From assembly GCA_030407005.1 (NCBI GenBank), contig JAUDYN010000009.1, forward strand, positions 1,178,001-1,242,000: DNA of 64,000 nt, given 5' to 3'. The stretch comes from Desarmillaria ectypa (lineage: Eukaryota; Basidiomycota; Agaricomycetes; Agaricales; Physalacriaceae). The notes beneath the pieces were generated by a model. That model had not been told where the DNA came from, did not search any database, and was given only the letters and a program-made list of their open reading frames with translations. Shown here piece by piece: positions 47,050 through 59,187 of this stretch. Made by a program: the position numbers and the translations under genes. Every line of letters starts with the position of its first letter. Positions within the stretch are counted from its first letter, which is position 1.

Positions 47050-48500
47050 ACAGGCATGATGATTTTTGAACATTGTCAATACACAAGGAATCCTCTTTCT
47101 CTTTCTGATGCAGATGATAATGACAGATGGAACAAAGAGTTGGAGAATGGCAAGACCATTCTTGCTATCAATATGCAAGAGGAACTGACTGTTCATGCCA
47201 TCTATCACACTAACAACCTCACCATTATCACCAATGTAGAGAAACCAAAGAAAATGTTTAAGAAACTTGTACCTTCTCAGTATCAGAGTTTCAGGGACCT
47301 ATTCTCAAAGAAGAACTTCAACAAACTCTCTAAGCAAAAACCATGCAACTACACCATTGAGCTGGTGCCCAATGCAAAATCAACACTAGACTGCAAGGTC
47401 TATCCATTGAATTGAAGTGAATAAGAACAACTTGATAAGTTTCTTAATGAAAATCTCAGCTCTAAATGCATTTACCTCTCAAAGTCACTGTTTAAGCTCA
47501 ATGTCTGCTGGGAGTATAACAATGTATAAATTCAAGAAGACAACAAAGAAAAAGCTACCTTTCATATGAACTACAGATTGTTTGAACTCACCATCATGTT
47601 CTTTGAGCTGACTAACTCTCCAGCCACTTTTCAATGGATGATGAATAACATTTTCTATGATCTCATTATGGAGGGGAAAGTTATGATCTATCTAGATGAC
47701 ATCCTAATCTTCACAAAAGATCTAGACAAACACCAACAAATTATATGCTGCATCCTTCAATATCTATGCAAAAATAAGCTCTTTCTCAAGGCAGAGAAAT
47801 GTGAATTTGAGATGTTAGAGACTAAGTACCTAGGCATCATCATCAGTCAGGACTCAATATGAATGGACCTGATTAAGATCACTGAGATCACAGGATGGCC
47901 AATACTGATAAAAAAAAAAGAACTTCAATTATTCTTAGACTTCACAAATTTCTATTATAAATTTATATGTGATTATTTGAAAATTATCAAACCCCTCACC
48001 CAATTAACAGGCAATGCCAAATGAGAATGAGGAAAAGCCCAGAAACAGGTGTTCTCCAGACTAAAAAAACAAATGGCAGAGGACATAATCCTAGCCATCT
48101 TGATCAATGATGGAAAGTTCATGATAGAAGCTGATTCCAGTGACAAGGCAATCAGTGTGGTACTCAGCTAGTATCAGAATGGGAGATAGTGACCAGTTAC
48201 ATTCATGTTCAAGACTCTAACTGTGACAGAATGCAACTATGAGATTTATAACAAGAAGTTACTTGCCATTATGCTCACTCTCAAGAAATAGTGCCATTAT
48301 TTTATGGGTGCCATCAAAGATGTCAAAATATGGACAGATCACCAGAACCTTCAATATTTCTGAAAACCCCAAAAACTAAACCACTGTCAAGTGTGCTGGA
48401 TTACTGAGCTCACCAAATATCACTTTGTTCTCAAGCATAAACCTGAAATCATGAACAAGAAGGCTGACTTACTCAGCCAATGAGATGATCATGATCAAGG
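47050..48500 (+). pseudogene. TE-K reverse transcriptase and RNase H
   Basis: RT N-terminal block (YQSFRDLFSKKNFNKLSKQK) within 47056-47415. RT palm motif YLDD in VMIYLDDILIFTKDL within 47566-47862. About 40 codons between finger and palm are missing (FKLNVCWEYNNV joins early), a deletion of the FFFVKKKDGS block. RNase H follows, with IEADSSDKAISVVL and YEIYNKKLLAIMLTLKK. Confidence 0.8.
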
Positions 48501-48913
48501 AAAGAAGGACAATTACAATATTGTGGTTCTCCAACTGAAACACTTTTGCATCTTCATCATGCCCACAATAATCAAAGAACATGTAAGGATTCAGAATGCC
48601 ACACACTAGAAGAAACTATGAGACTAAGGCATTGTCATATTCCTTGACCATGAATATGGTATTATCCAGAAGAATGGGATCCTGTATTATAATAGTCATA
48701 TCTATATGCCAAGAAAGAAATTATTACATGATGAGATTATCACCAATAGCTATAATCACATCCTTATCAGACATCCTGGCATTGTCAATACTACAGAACT
48801 TATCCTCAGAGAATACTGATGGCTGAAGCTGAAGAAAGACATGGAGGCCTACATTAAGAGATGCAAAATCTGTCAGCACACAAAAATCAGTATGCAGGCT
48901 AGAGTAGTGCTAT
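48500..48913 (+). pseudogene. TE-K integrase N-terminus, truncated
   Basis: The HHCC zinc-binding region is present (NHILIRHPGIVNTTELILRE, then CKICQHTK). It stops at NMQARVVLL where repeat R begins. The catalytic core is absent and does not resume after R, so R is not a simple insertion here. Confidence 0.7.
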
Positions 48914-49836
48914 TGTAAGGCTGGCAAACTCTCTGGTGAGAGAATTACAGTTTGCTTTTGCAAGATCTTTTATATACAGCAAGTATATAAGAAGGTGCAA
49001 GGACCACCCACTTCAGATCAGCAAGGATCTGCTTTGGATAGTGGAGAAGAGTGAAAGAGTGGGACTCAACATCCTTTCAAGAGATTTGAGTTTTGAGAGT
49101 AATTTCTGAGTGATAGTAATGAGCTTTCATGCTGTCTGCTAGTGATACTAGGCATGAGGCTGCTAAAGTATGCTTAGCTAGAGGCTTGGATAAGGCATTT
49201 ATTTCTTTAGTGTGTTATAAGCTTGATTGTCCTTTTTCTCTAGTTACATTGGTGTTTTTATACTTCTTCAACTTCTTACTCCTATACCTGTCTGCTCTGA
49301 CAATCTTGCCAAGTAGCAACCCACTCTATTATATTCACCTCTTTTTACACTCTTGAATGATTTCCAAGGGAAAACTATATGGGATCACTATCCTTGATGA
49401 TATTAAGATGGAGGTGCAGGCTTCCACTGGTGGACAGTAGTGTAGATGGCAGTCCATTGGCCTCTAGTTCCTAGTCTGATAGAAAAGTAGATTACTAACA
49501 ATAGATAGCCATGCAGATGGCAGTCTGTTATCCCCTGACCTTTATTTCCTTTATTTCTAGTGGATCCTAGTCCTATATTCCTGTTAACTGAGCAGATGGT
49601 TGTTCTTAGTCCTGTAGCTTGGCAGAAGCCAAAATTTGCACATATATATATGATGCAGCACCACTAGAAGGAGAAGATATTGTGAGCATCCCCACTCACC
49701 TATCCAATTGTAGACATGATTGCAGCAGTATTCAGTTGATGATGTATAGGTATGATGGGTCAGGAAAAAAGTAGAATTCCATCCTAGAAGAACATACTGC
49801 TATATACATTCTCTGAGCCCAATTCCTTTCTAGTCA
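48914..49836 (+). repeat. Repeat R, copy 3 (full length)
   Basis: About 923 bp from TGTAAGGCTGGCAAACTC to TTTCTAGTCA. TG and CA ends suit an LTR. It contains TTGCACATATATATATGATGCAGCAC near its right part, shared with copy 1. No ORF. Flanks TGCTAT and TGCTAA are nearly equal but are probably chance, because the disrupted integrase does not continue on the far side. Confidence 0.65.
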
Positions 49837-50640
49837 TGCTAACTTTACAAATGTTGAATCTGCCCTCACACACCTCAAGATGTGTATGGATGTTTGAAAA
49901 AGTTGAGAAGCAAATGCTTTCATGAAGAAGATTAACATCAACTTGCAGTCTACTATTTCTTCTGCATTAACTGAAATACTTGCTGCATGCTTCCTAATGC
50001 AGACCCCTAGAGAGCAGATAGCAGACTGGCTGAACAACTATCTTGCATATAATGTGAGTGCTCTTACTATTGTTTCTCTCAGACTCCCCACTCATTTGAC
50101 CAATAGCAGATGTATGAGACATGCCAAACCTATATGCAAGGCACTGGCATTATTGTCTATCAGTTCTTTGATGTGGGCATCCTAAATCTAGCCCTTATTA
50201 AATAAGTAACCCTTTTTCTGAGCCTATATTGATTTGGTCAGATAACAACTCTTATATGCTATGAATACCATCACATTCAAGATGACCACAATGCAAAGAA
50301 AGTACAAGCTTTTGAAAAAGCATATGCAGCAGAAGTGGATGCCTCAGTGCTAAATGATGTATATAGAGCCACTCTTATACCTATCCTAAGGATGTCCCCT
50401 AATAGCCAAATTCTAGCAGATTGGGAGGTTGAATCCACCTATAGACAGGTGCAGAAAAGTGGATAGGATAGTGAATATGATGAAGAAGAAAATAAGAATA
50501 TAGCAGATGAGAACTTGCAAGCAGATCATGATTTCCATAGTCCTGATCTTGGTAAATTAGAGTATTCTTCATTTTAGAATATATACAGCAGGCCATGAGC
50601 ATGATAGCTATAGCCAAGACATCTCTCTTGAATGGTCTTG
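49837..50640 (+). pseudogene. Unrecognised coding relic
   Basis: An 87-codon open frame (49922-50185) includes LTEILAACFLMQTPREQIAD and NNYLAYNVSALTIVSLRLPT. Preceding and following codons in the same frame contain stops. It resembles decayed transposon or host coding DNA, but I recognise no family. It may extend to about 50420. Confidence 0.3.
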
Positions 50641-51420
50641 AAATTTTCTAAACAAGTTTATAAGCATCAGCCTTAGAGAAAGCCTATACTCATGAGTATA
50701 GTCACTAGTGTGGCAAGAGTGGATCATTAACATGGACCCTACACATTGTCAGCATAGAAGTGAGCATCTGAGATACACTCTCTATTGAGCATGATATAGA
50801 TTTTCTGTCTTGGTGAGATATATATCATTAGATGGAGCCAATTAAATACATATGGAGCACTCAAGATGCATCCATATTTGTGTATAGCAAGTGTATATGT
50901 GTGCATGTGTATTCAGGTGCAGACACAAGATTTAGGGTTTGGTCACCTCTGAATAGCCAGAATATGCAGAATCCCATCCCAACCTATTATCAAAGTCTAT
51001 AAACTGCCCTGAACTATAAAAGAACTCTAAAACACCAGGGTCAAGAGTAAAAACCAAAGAAAATAACAATTGAGGTATTCTATGTCTATTCTCACAGTTC
51101 ATTAAACTGTTTTGAACCAAGAAAGAACCTTAGAATATCAGGGTTTAGGATGATGAAAAAGAACACAATCCTTCAGACATTTTATGTTTCATGAATGGTA
51201 AAATCACAGTCATAAGATGAGAATAGGCACAGGGCATGTAATCATTAGAAACATTCCAGAAAGTAAAATGTTGAATAGGATATGACAACTGACAATAGAT
51301 CTGCTGCTGTGAATGTCCCACTACTGTCATATGCATAGCTTGTGATCCTATAAAGTTGATATATTCTTGAAGACAGGATCTGCATTTCTTTTCTACTCCC
51401 TTCATAATCTCATCCCCTAA
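50641..51420. other. No gene recognised
   Basis: 780 bp of AT-rich sequence with short frames only. No LTR, RNA gene or inverted repeat was seen. Confidence 0.35.
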
Positions 51421-53240
51421 ACTATGTCTATCTTCTATGACATCATTCACTTTACCTTCAAACTAACTGAAGACATATCAGTGATTTGGATACCTGCTCA
51501 TGCATCTGCCATGTATGACACACTAAAAGCAGATACAGTGCATAAGGTGGATAGCTGGGGCTCTGCTCATGTACAGTGGGTCATGAAGGTAATCTGGTTT
51601 TGCATAAGCCTTTCTATCTGTTTTGTCCTCTTGTTTTCTCATCTCACCCTATAGGATAAAATCTACTGTATTTCAAAAGTAACAGGTATCTCATATCTGG
51701 CTCTTCACTCTCAGCAGATCAGCATTATTCATTGATTGTGCCTGCTCCTTGCTCATGGTGGAACTATGAGCCTTCAACATTTTATAAGGTGGAGTTTCAG
51801 GTTCTACAAGGAACTTTTTGAAATGATTAATATTGGTCAGCCTTTCTTTATTTCTTCAATCTGCTTCTTTCACTCATTACAACTGTTTAGAATGGAAAGA
51901 ATCATCAGATCTGCCCTCATCTGATGATGAGACAGGGGATAAAGAATCAGATGAAGAGGAGAGAGAGGCAGATGATAGAGAAACAACATCCAAAGCAGAT
52001 AGAGAAGATGATAAGGTGGATACTGAGTATGAAGATGAAGAAAGTGACCCAGAGAACAGAAAGGAGTGGGCTTCATCTATGGGTCCTATGGACATTAATG
52101 AAGCAGTTGATGAGCAGCCTCAAGTGACTAGTAAGCACTCTCCCCCCCCCTATCTATACCTATACTAACATAAGCTTCACAGATAAAGGGTATACAAAAA
52201 CAGGTTGGCCACTTGACCTCAACCAGCAGCTCCAGCAGAGCAAGACTCAGCCTATAATGTGTCAAAATCTAGTAGTATTGGAGGAAGAAGGTCTTATTAC
52301 TGTAAGCTTCCATTCATCTTTCCTCTACTCCAGAACACTCAACAACTTGCTGAAGGTTGCAGCAAGCAAATGCAAGAACTGCTGAGGAGCAGGTGGCTGT
52401 TTATACTGCATTCCCACTGATTCTGACAATAGGCACCCAGCTTGTACTGAGTGTTTAATTAGCAGCCACAGCTGTCCCAATTGGGTATACAATAGTACCA
52501 ACCCCTCACTCATCTAACCCACTCACTCAACCTGCTTGGACAAGGGCAAACAGAGAGCAGCTGTAGTGAGTCTTAGAGAGCAACACTATCTTCCATGTCA
52601 TGTTCCAGCCATGGGTCCCTCATCTGTACTAATGATTGTGGGTGTTCAATCAGATTACAATACATATCATAATATGCCTAGGGTTTCTCACCTACCAGTT
52701 GAGAATAATAAGTCTATATTTTCTGTCCCATGCAAGTTCTTTCAATTGGCTTGTAGATCCTACCACAGATTTCATGTTCAGGCTCATGAATCATTTGGGA
52801 GGTATTTACTCCCATTCCCACAATATCACATGAGATTGCATACTCACTCTAAATAAGCAGTTTGTATCCACTCATTGAGCTCTGTCATATAAGCTCGACA
52901 ACTATGGGTCTTTCTCTGAGTCTGAGATCATCTGCTTGCTAGTGACCCACTTCCCTAATAGCTTCTACCTGTCAAACAAACAGGATGAACAGAGAAATGG
53001 CCCAGCCTGAGCATGCCTCTCAGGCAAGTATATTCCTAGCCCAGTTGTTGACTCATCTGAATAAGCACTGTTAGCAGTTATCTAAACAGGCAAGGTGGAG
53101 ATCCAATATGGGCTGACTTTCTTGGTGGGCAAAGCACTTGAACAACATTATGCATCTTGGACCAAGGGGAGCCAGTGAAGTTGAAGGAGGAGGATATGAA
53201 TGTACTTATAGAGTGCAGTTTCTTGCATCTTCTTGACAAA
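51421..53240 (+). pseudogene. Acidic and Cys-rich coding relic
   Basis: Several plus-strand open stretches follow each other in different frames. The first is a 76-codon frame (51424-51654). Next comes a strongly acidic segment rich in D, E and K within 51833-52168 (SDDETGDKESDEEEREADD). Then comes a cysteine-rich segment at 52370-52480 with KCKNC, CLYC, CTEC and C-rich spacing, and finally a 106-codon frame at 52536-52856. Cys clusters of this kind occur in transposon-associated proteins of mushroom fungi. I do not recognise the family; introns may explain some frame changes. Confidence 0.35.
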
Positions 53241-53338
53241 TAGTTTTATGTTTTGTATATCTTGGGTTTTAAAATTTAATTCTTCTTAAGCATTTAAAAA
53301 AAATATGAATGACTTAGTTTACTATAATATGAAGTGTG

Positions 53339-53420
53339 AAAAGGAATGGGTAGTATTGCCTCAGTAAATTATCACAGGTAAAAGGAATGGGTAGTATTGC
53401 CTCAGTAAATTATCACAGGT
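53339..53420. repeat. Perfect 41-bp tandem duplication
   Basis: Two identical 41-bp units, 53339-53379 and 53380-53420, each containing AAGGAATGGGTAGTATTGCC. No difference between units, in a region otherwise full of substitutions, implies a recent slippage event or an assembly artefact. Confidence 0.9.
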
Positions 53421-53619
53421 AATATTTTTATATGCTGTGTATATATCATATATAGAAAAAAAAAGATTATAAGAGTAAGTAAAAGCAATCTGCTGAGCAG
53501 GCTCATGCATGGTTAGATATCTTGAATGCATATATGAAAAACAATAAAATAAAATAAATAAGTTGAGCAGGTTACACAAAGCATGCTAGCATATAGATGG
53601 GCAAAAATTCATAGCCTGT

Positions 53620-54900
53620 TGTCCACTTAACCTAGATCCAAGTCATTCTTGTAAAACATTGTAGTATTCCTCAAAGCTTCTATCTGCATGAGCAGTTGGT
53701 CAATAAAATCTGCTATGTCAGATATTAGAATATAGTTATGTAGGTGGTAAGGTATGCAGTAGAAAGCAGCTACTGGATCTGCTAGTACTGTTCCATCCAG
53801 ATCACAGAGAATATATGCTCTGTCCCTGTTCTTTATGATATGTACCAGCAGTCTTAGGTATCTAGGCTTGAATTTCCTACTGAGTTTATACTCAATCCTT
53901 GTGTTTTATACAAGGACAAGTGAATCCAGTTAAAATGCCCAGTTAATAATTCAAGCAGTGTGTTTCTTTTCTCATCTTTCTACTGTTTTGACCCTGGCCT
54001 CAGATACTTTGGAGTGGATATGCTCAAGATCAGCAGGTCACTTCTGAAGTGTGATAGCATGTCTAGCAATAAGGTCAGATAAAGTCAAAGATAAATCTGG
54101 TGGTTCTATAAAAAAGGATGCTTCTGCTATGTTCAATAGTAGAGTAGGCACTACTCCTATGGCCACTTCATAAGAACTTCATCCTATTGTCCACAGCAGG
54201 GTAACTCTTTTCACCCATATGACTGAGTGAGCTACTTGACTCCACTTATTTTGTACTCCACCACAAGCTTTGAACAAGGATTCACAAAAGTTTAGATGTC
54301 TCCTTTTAATTACACTTTGTGCTTGAGAATTGTAAGCAGATATTGTGATATGGTGGATGTCATATGTTGGGGCCAGCAGATCAAGAGCAGCTTTGAAAGT
54401 GAGTCTAATATCCATAACAATTTTGTGTAGACTTCTCCAGTGGCAAATGATATCTTCAAATATAAAGCATGTGATACTCTTCATATTCTCATGTCTAAGC
54501 ATCTTAAATTCAGGGTATGCACTCATAGAGTATTGGGCATACACAATATACTTGAACCCATTGGATTTAAGAAGGTGGAAAGTGTCTATGTAGACTTTGG
54601 AGAAAAGTGGGGCTGGATAAGCCAGTATAGGCAGAATATGCTATTTGCTTGTCTGGCAGATTTGACACATGTGGCAAGTCTTGATGAACCACTTAACATC
54701 ATCTAGCAATTGAGGTGACCAATATCTCTTCAATAGATGTGCTCACACTGAATAGACTCCTTTGTATCTAAGCTCATCATGTGCTATCTGCAGCAGTTGA
54801 TACTGTCATTCTAGTGGTATAACCAGCTTGTGTTCTCCACTATTGTCTCTTTTCCACAGTTTTCTATTTATTAAAAAAAAATTCTAATGTGTAGTTGATG
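53620..54900 (-). pseudogene. TE-L integrase
   Basis: The zinc region includes WAHLLKRYWSPQLLDDVKWF and CHMC (54665-54676). The core follows with YIDTFHL, VMDIRLTFKAALDLLAPTYD and NSQAQSVIKRRHLNF (54179-54544, 121 open codons). Where the catalytic Glu is expected (VERRH) the copy has Lys, so it is inactive. The C-terminal part (RAYILCDLDGTVLADPVAAF) lies at 53730-53850. Confidence 0.75.
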
Positions 54901-57230
54901 AATATCCACTTCTGATTCTCTGTCATTGAAGCAGATACTTGAAAATCTGCTAGAAATGCTCAGACTAGATCAATTCTTGTATCATTTAATTTAGTCTTTG
55001 CACTCCTTGGAATTTCTATCTCTGTATCTTCTGAAAAGAGATCTGCTGCTAGCAGATGGATGGTTTGTTGCTTCCCATTCCCTTGCCCTGTAGCCAATAT
55101 GCACATTGAAGATAGTATCTTCCAACTGAACATATACTCCTCTATGAGTGGGTTGATAATATGTATGAACCTATACATGTTATCCACCTATTTTAGATCA
55201 TCTCCTTCTGCAGACTCATTCCTAGGTTGTGGATGGCATCTGGATAAACCATTTATACCATGTTTTGTCCCAGGAATATGCACAAGCTTGAAATTGAATA
55301 GAAGTATGCCTGCTACTCACTGGTTAATTATTGCACTTGGATTCATGTCTGAATTATTAATCATTCTCTTGATAGCTGTAGCATTTACTTCAACTACCAA
55401 GTTCTTGACTCCAATTATTCATATAGTAGCCTCTTTCAATGCCCTATATAGGCCATAGAGTTCAAGCTTGGGCTGGCTATATTTGAACTTTGTGTTATTA
55501 AGTGGTATTGAACCAAAGTGGGATGAATATCTTCATTTTGTATTTTATGAGTCTTGTTGGAAAATAGTATATCCAACTGCTTGTGAGCTTGTATCAACTG
55601 CTAGGATGATAGGAGCATCCAATTTATAGTCAATAGAATAAAGAGCAGGTGACTCAACAATTGCATTTTTCAAGGCTTCTTGAGTAGCATCTTGATCAGG
55701 GCTCCAGTAGAACTCAACCTCTTTGCAGGTGAGGTTAACTAGTGATCATGTGAGCAAACTATAGTTGCAGATATAAATCTATAGGATTCCCATGGTTCCA
55801 AAGAACAAGTGGATATCCATCAAGTTCTGTCATGATCCCCAATTCTTGATTTTGTCAATCTTTCTATTCTTGGATACTCTCCCTTTATAGGTATACTTGT
55901 GTCTGACTATGATTGCTTTAGGAATGCAAAGATAGGCCTTCTTTCCTGACCAAGTACAACCAACATACTTCATCTGCTGTATAACCTGGTTGAGATTTTG
56001 GAAATATTCTCATATGAAACAGCAGATTCCAGGAAATCCTGGGATTATTTCATATCCACTGTCTGCTATCTCATAGTGGCTTTCTGGTCCTTTGATCCCA
56101 GTGTCATCAACAAAAGGAATTGTTAAATCTGAGCTTTCATCTTATAGTATGTAGGTTATGTCTCCTTGAAGTACTTGCATTGAATTGGTCTATCTCATTG
56201 GGAGCATGGTTAGATGAAAGGTTCTAAGAGGTGTTTGAAAAGTGGTTAAGTCTCAACTTTTAACAGAAAGTAACCTTTGGTCAAAAGTCATGAAGAGATC
56301 GAATACTCCATAGCAAGCATATCCACCAAAGGTTTCTGCTAGCTATTCTATAAACAGAGGGACTTCTGAGTTGTGGACTGTCACTACATTGAGCAGTTAG
56401 TGGTCATATACAATTCATAATGAGTGTTCATCTTTCTTGAATACTGTGAATCACTTGGATCAGTATGAAAAACTAGAAGGCTCATATATTCCAGAAGCTA
56501 TTTTGTCTTTGACAATGGCTATGACTTTGTGATATAGGCCTGAGGGAATAAGAATATTTTTGTATACCCATGGAATATGTTCTATGACAAGAATAGTCAT
56601 AGGAGGGAAGAAATCTTCTCTGAATTTCCCCTTCTGTGACTTGTCCCATGTGAATCTACTCTCTTACAGTATCATGAGATGATGCATGAGCTTCTGCTTT
56701 TCTGGCCACAGAAAGCTTTCTGGGTTATTTTCTTCTATTATGTTGTGGTTTTCTTGAGTATAGCATCTGACTAGATGAAATTCAGGTGAATTGGTAGATA
56801 GGATTGGAATATCTGCTAATGGGTCTCCAGTGATTTCTCATATGATTTGAAACTCTTCAGGCAGCATCATGAGTACAGATTTTACATGGTTTTTAATCTT
56901 TTTATATTTCTTCTTCCTGGACTTAAGATGAGTCACCTCAAATATGCCAGTAGGTTTGAAGGAAGAAGGTCCACTGTGCATGCTGTTTGCTCTGAATAGA
57001 TCCATGAATAAAAGCTCATGAGGGTGATCAATATACTGTAGAACTGACATGGAATGAAACTGAGTGGAGCTGATAGAATTGGAAAGGCTGTTATCTGCTA
57101 TAGCACAATCTGCTTGAGTGGAAACAAAATCAGTTTTAGTGACCAGAGGAGTATTGAGTTGTTGACAAGCTATTTTTCTAGCCTTGCTAATATAAGGCTG
57201 AGAATGATTAAGGCTATTCATGTGCTGCAC
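54900..57230 (-). pseudogene. TE-L reverse transcriptase and RNase H
   Basis: The linker LPEEFQII at 56840 precedes RT. RT reads ASGIYEPSSFSY and GVFDLF, and the palm motif FVDD at 56103-56114 (TIPFVDDTGIKGP) replaces the usual YVDD/YLDD. RNase H follows with PIILAVDTSSQAVGYTIFQQ and PKLELYGLYRALKEATI (55650-55430), then VHIPGTKHGINGLSR near 55250. Frames are broken throughout. Confidence 0.8.
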
Positions 57231-57235
57231 TTGAT

Positions 57236-57525
57236 TATTTATTATAGCAGATACATTGTTTCATGCATAGACTACATACCACTGTATTCATATTTAAGAC
57301 TTTCAATTTTATATATAAGTAGAGTAGTTCTCACTGTATAATCTCAGCTTTAAACTAAAGTTTATTCACACTAACTCTTCACTTGAAAGAACTTGGCTAA
57401 AGACTTAGCCTCTCTTCATCAGATCTCAATGACAGTAGCTGCAGACCCCTAGGTGATTGTCCAAATGTGAGACAGCCCTGGGATTTAGCACATTAGAAGA
57501 ATCACATGAAGATTCAGGTCTAACA
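57236..57525 (+). repeat. Truncated LTR fragment, plus orientation
   Basis: 3' part of an LTR ending CAGGTCTAACA. It shares TTTCATGCATAGACTAC and AGTTCTCACTGTA with 15162-15451, and the reverse of the GACAATCACC block. The left edge against TE-L is approximate. Confidence 0.6.
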
Positions 57526-57531
57526 TATAAG

Positions 57532-57975
57532 TGTTACAATTTCATTTATTTTTCATACTTATCTTATCTTATCTGGACACTGATCTTATCATATCTAATC
57601 TCAGTGCCTATCATGGATCACAGGCCAACCATCTCATTGTTATCAAGTGACAACCAGCCATTATGCTATAGCTTGTGATAGTTGTCTACTTATACTATTG
57701 TATTCATTATTTCACATATAACTATCTTACTTTTATTTCTATTATTAAAACTAAGACTTTAGTATATAAGTAGCATAGCTATTGCTATATATTCTCCAGC
57801 TTCAAGCTAAGGTTTAATTACATTGAACTTTTTTGTTGATTCACTCCTCTCACCTAAGGCCAAGACCTTAGTCTTGCATCTTCATTAATAATGTTCTGGG
57901 ACTCAGTTAATGACTGTACAAATATAATACAGCCTATTATTTACTCTTGTTGTCTATTGGAGTTCAGATCTAACA
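57532..57975 (+). repeat. Solo LTR related to the TE-C LTR
   Basis: 444 bp, TGTTACAATTTC to AGATCTAACA, closely related to 11741-12172 but in the opposite orientation. Flanking bases ATAAG and ATGAA could be a decayed 5-bp target duplication (two A/G differences); this is weak. No internal element sequence is attached. Confidence 0.7.
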
Positions 57976-57989
57976 ATGAAAATAGGCCT

Positions 57990-58713
57990 AAGCTAAGAGA
58001 TTAGCATGATTGGATTAGAGGATGTCCAGTTTGAATCAGTCAAGAGCTACTCCAGAGAGAAAGAAAATAGCATAATTAAATTTATTAGCATCCATGGTAA
58101 AGGCTTCCAGCCAATCATTGAAGTTGAGTTGGAGGGAGACAATGAACAGCTTGAGTTTTCATGGGTCTAATCTATCAAAAGAGTCAGGTTCCTTGACCTT
58201 AGTATGAACAGATTGAGGATGGGGATTGTTTACTAAGTTGAAAACTCCACAGAGGAGGTTCATAAAGACAATGAGGAGTTGCTGATTCTAGTTGAGTTGG
58301 TTGGCCTCATTACTATTATTACCAGATCCAGATAGTCCAGATAGTCCACCACTAGAGGCTCCATGTCCACTGGCTGGAGGCTATAGATTATGAGATAGAG
58401 TTTCAGGAATGTCATAACTATCATCTGAACCTAGGTTAGAGTCAGGATTAGGATTCTGGAAGATATTAGGAGTGGGAGTATTGGCTCATAGAGGAGGGTC
58501 ATTACAATATTGACCTCAAGCTTCACTGGTGTCCAACTTGCTAGGAGGGGCAAATGGATTAAGAGTGGGAATTTCAGATCGCTGGGCCATAAAACCAGAA
58601 TGAACATAGGTTTCTCTATGGGATCTTTGGCCTGGCATGGAGTCTGAACCAAATAAGAACTGATCTTTTTGAGAAGCAGAAATGAGAATATCATTCATAG
58701 TAATAGTGTTACT
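57990..58713 (-). pseudogene. TE-N Gag
   Basis: The Gag core reads KVKEPDSFDRLDP then LKLFIVSLQLNFNDWLEAF (about 58210-58110), the classic Ty3 capsid motif (DxFDGxDPxKLxxF). The upstream segment SQKDQFLFGSDSMPGQRSHR (58690-58600) matches TE-B. An asparagine/serine-rich linker is at 58290-58370. Truncated at the LTR ending at 57975. Confidence 0.75.
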
Positions 58714-58888
58714 TGTTGCAGAGAATGAGGCTAGAAAAAGGCAGAGAGAGGAAAGAAGGACTAAGAGAGAGAGAGAAGCTCAGACACAGACATGAACATG
58801 CAGATGATTGTTAGATTAGACAGTACTGCAGAGCTACATAATCATATTTGTATCTATTGACTATAGATGACTTTAGCATATCACAACA
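58714..58888 (-). repeat. TE-M 3' LTR
   Basis: 175 bp, TGTTGCAGAGAATGAGG to ATCACAACA. It differs from the 5' LTR at about a dozen sites, nearly all transitions. It contains a GA-rich block AAGAGAGAGAGAGAAGC. Confidence 0.92.
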
Positions 58889-59187
58889 TTTCCACCTGAT
58901 GAAGATATTCTACCAAACAAAAAAAAACTCCTACTAAATAAAATAACCAAACAGATGAACCACTAATCTAGATGACAAGCTAACCTACAGCTAGATCATG
59001 GTCCTCAAGCTCATACTCATAGCTCTCAGAATCTGATCTGATGGTGCACTAGAGAATAGACTAACATTAGCCAATAAAGTGAAGACTATGTTGGCAGAAG
59101 CTGTCTCCAAGTGCCAAGAACCATTTAAAACCCAATCCTTCACTTGCTGAGACATATCATAAATACAGTAGACTGCATATGATTTTG

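Larger units (their letters stand above)
43615..48913 (+). mobile_element. TE-K: plus-strand Ty3 gag-pol, no LTRs
   Basis: Plus-strand internal region of the main Ty3 family: gag, hairpin, protease, RT, RNase H and the start of integrase, ending at repeat R. It has no LTR at either end. CG is almost absent, and stops are frequent and of all three kinds. Confidence 0.85.
53600..57235 (-). mobile_element. TE-L: Ty3 pol of a different group
   Basis: Minus-strand pol in sense order: post-protease linker, RT, RNase H, integrase and C-terminal domain. Its motifs (FVDD palm, HIPGTKHGINGLSR at the RNase H end, ITISAYNSQA in integrase) are those of a Ty3 group separate from TE-I and probably shared with TE-J. 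No LTR can be assigned with confidence. A truncated LTR abuts at 57236. Confidence 0.8.

Noticed and set aside
48908..49842. TGCTAT/TGCTAA as a target duplication of repeat R
   Set aside because: TE-K integrase does not resume on the far side, and copies 1 and 2 lack similar flanks, so the match is probably chance.
51870..52095. Minus-strand Ser/His-rich ORFs
   Set aside because: Mirror of the acidic, repetitive plus-strand segment; low complexity only.
57527..57980. ATAAG/ATGAA as target duplication of the solo LTR
   Set aside because: Two of five bases differ. Decay could explain it but so could chance, so it is not used as evidence.
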